Shown here piece after piece: positions 63,121 to 64,000 of a DNA stretch of 64,000 nucleotides. The DNA comes from Planctomycetota bacterium (GTDB lineage Bacteria > Planctomycetota > Planctomycetia > Planctomycetales > Planctomycetaceae). Position 1 is the first letter of the stretch. Each line of letters begins with the position of its first letter. The stretch is from NCBI GenBank assembly GCA_014584345.1, contig JACTNB010000019.1:124001-188000 (forward strand), read 5' to 3'. Made by a program: the position numbers and the translations under genes. Below the pieces are notes generated by a model. That model had not been told where the DNA came from and did not search any database. It saw nothing but the letters and a program-made list of their open reading frames with translations.

Positions 63121-63959
63121 GATTCTCCCTGCCAATCCCCGCTGAAGACTTCGACGGCTGGTCCTGTCATGAAGACCTCGCCGGTCTCTTCGGACCATTC
63201 CAGCAGCAGGTCTCCCCCGAGCAGGTGAATGACCACCCGCCGCTCGGTCCGTCCTGAAAGCACGCCAGCCACCGCGACGGCACAGGCCCCCGTTCCACAG
63301 GCCAGGGTTTCCCCCGATCCCCGCTCCCAGACGCGCATATTCATTTCGCGGGGGGAAAGAACCTGAATGAACTCGGCATTGACGCGATTGGGAAACGCGG
63401 GATGGCGCTCCACCTGGGGGCCAATCGTATGCACCCAATAATCGCTCAGTTCCGGCAAGAAGGTGACGCAATGCGGATTCCCCATCGAAACACAAGTGAC
63501 CGCCAGCGTCTCGCCGCCAACGTTCAGTTCGGCATCAATCGGGGGATCGCCAGGCAGCGTGGTGGGAATCTTTTCCGAAATCAGGATCGGGCGGCCCATG
63601 TTCACGCGGACCTGCCGCACGCGCCCCGCTTCCGGAAACAGTTGCAGCGTCAACACGCCGTTTCCCGTTTCAATTTTCAACTCTTCCCGTTGCGCAATGC
63701 CATGATCGTACACATACTTGGCGACGCAGCGAATACCGTTGCCACACATTTCCGATTCACTGCCGTCCGCGTTGAACATCCGCATGCGGGCATCGGCGCG
63801 GTCGGTCGGTTCGATCAGAATCAGACCATCACTGCCGACGCCGTTATGCCGATCGCTCAGTTTGCGGGCCAGGCTGGGGGCGTCCTCGGGCAACTGTTCC
63901 TCGAACAGATTGACATACACATAATCGTTCCCGGCCCCCTGCATCTTCGTGAATTTCAT
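63117..63959 (-). CDS. dapF: Diaminopimelate epimerase
   Basis: 280 residues. It converts LL- to meso-diaminopimelate, the precursor of lysine and of peptidoglycan cross-links. Both catalytic cysteines are in conserved context: SEMCGNGIRC (first) and ETLACGTGAC (second). Further motifs: MQGAGNDYVYV, HNGVGSDGLILI and VSMGNPHCVTF. Length matches the family. Start: ATG 63959. Its presence supports a lysine pathway and possibly a murein wall, which in planctomycetes is of interest. It is convergent with the small membrane protein gene. Confidence 0.97.
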   Translation of the reverse strand: MKFTKMQGAGNDYVYVNLFEEQLPEDAPSLARKLSDRHNGVGSDGLILIEPTDRADARMRMFNADGSESEMCGNGIRCVAKYVYDHGIAQREELKIETGNGVLTLQLFPEAGRVRQVRVNMGRPILISEKIPTTLPGDPPIDAELNVGGETLAVTCVSMGNPHCVTFLPELSDYWVHTIGPQVERHPAFPNRVNAEFIQVLSPREMNMRVWERGSGETLACGTGACAVAVAGVLSGRTERRVVIHLLGGDLLLEWSEETGEVFMTGPAVEVFSGDWQGES

Positions 63960-64000
63960 CGTAAATCCTTGACTCCCGCACAGGGAGAATCCGCCATTTC

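Overview
The window looks like a chromosome segment of a planctomycete (class Planctomycetia, probably the Planctomycetaceae or a close family). The evidence is a DUF1549/DUF1553 'planctomycete cytochrome c' gene next to a Tat-exported DUF1501 gene, an iduronate-sulfatase-like enzyme, several groEL paralogues, a PilM-led gene set with two unrecognised partners, a PheT without its OB-fold domain, and many small or unrecognised membrane and secreted proteins. Species cannot be determined. No rRNA, tRNA, CRISPR array, prophage or complete insertion sequence was seen. GTG and TTG starts are common and were often decided by the Shine-Dalgarno (SD) sequence.

Layout. 1-4.7 kb, minus strand: a chaperone group read groEL, groES, groEL, dnaJ (dnaJ cut by the window edge). 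4.7-5.5 kb: a gene-free stretch with a nested palindromic repeat. 5.5-12 kb: an AsmA-like envelope protein, then a sulfatase/glycosyltransferase pair. 12.1-14.2 kb: a second groES-groEL pair. 14.2-22.7 kb: a repeat, a membrane diguanylate cyclase, the DUF1501 and PSCyt1 genes, a thiol-redox membrane protein, and a small secreted protein very rich in cysteine. 23-30.2 kb, mostly plus: a GGQ release-factor-like protein, an unknown membrane protein, hypoxanthine phosphoribosyltransferase, an FHA-GAF histidine kinase (minus), KDPG aldolase and a Y-family polymerase. 30.3-32.5 kb, minus: RNase E/G and ribosomal protein L21. 32.5-34.3 kb: a gene-poor gap. 34.3-41.3 kb: surE, then three minus-strand genes led by a PilM/PilN-like fusion.

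41.7-50.5 kb: thiamine synthesis (a ThiD2-ThiE-like fusion), pheT, an inositol-phosphatase-family histidinol phosphatase, a LarA-like protein, two unknown genes and folD. 50.8-58.3 kb, minus: a complete aerobic oxidase locus, read diheme cytochrome c lipoprotein, coxII, coxI, ctaA (heme A synthase), ctaB (heme O synthase), coxIII. The coxI has the YSHPxV motif of A2-type oxidases, and coxIII carries a large soluble insertion. 58.6-64 kb: mnmE, a 44-residue membrane microprotein, a DUF116-polyprenyl synthase fusion, a small membrane protein and dapF.

Functionally the window mixes protein folding (three GroEL, two GroES, DnaJ), extracytoplasmic redox and respiration, envelope biogenesis and housekeeping metabolism. 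The points most worth a second look are the GroEL arrangement, the DUF116-prenyl synthase fusion, the Cys-rich protein beside a DsbD-like redox conduit, the hairpin covering the RNase E/G ribosome binding site, the PilM-led locus, and the coxIII insertion.
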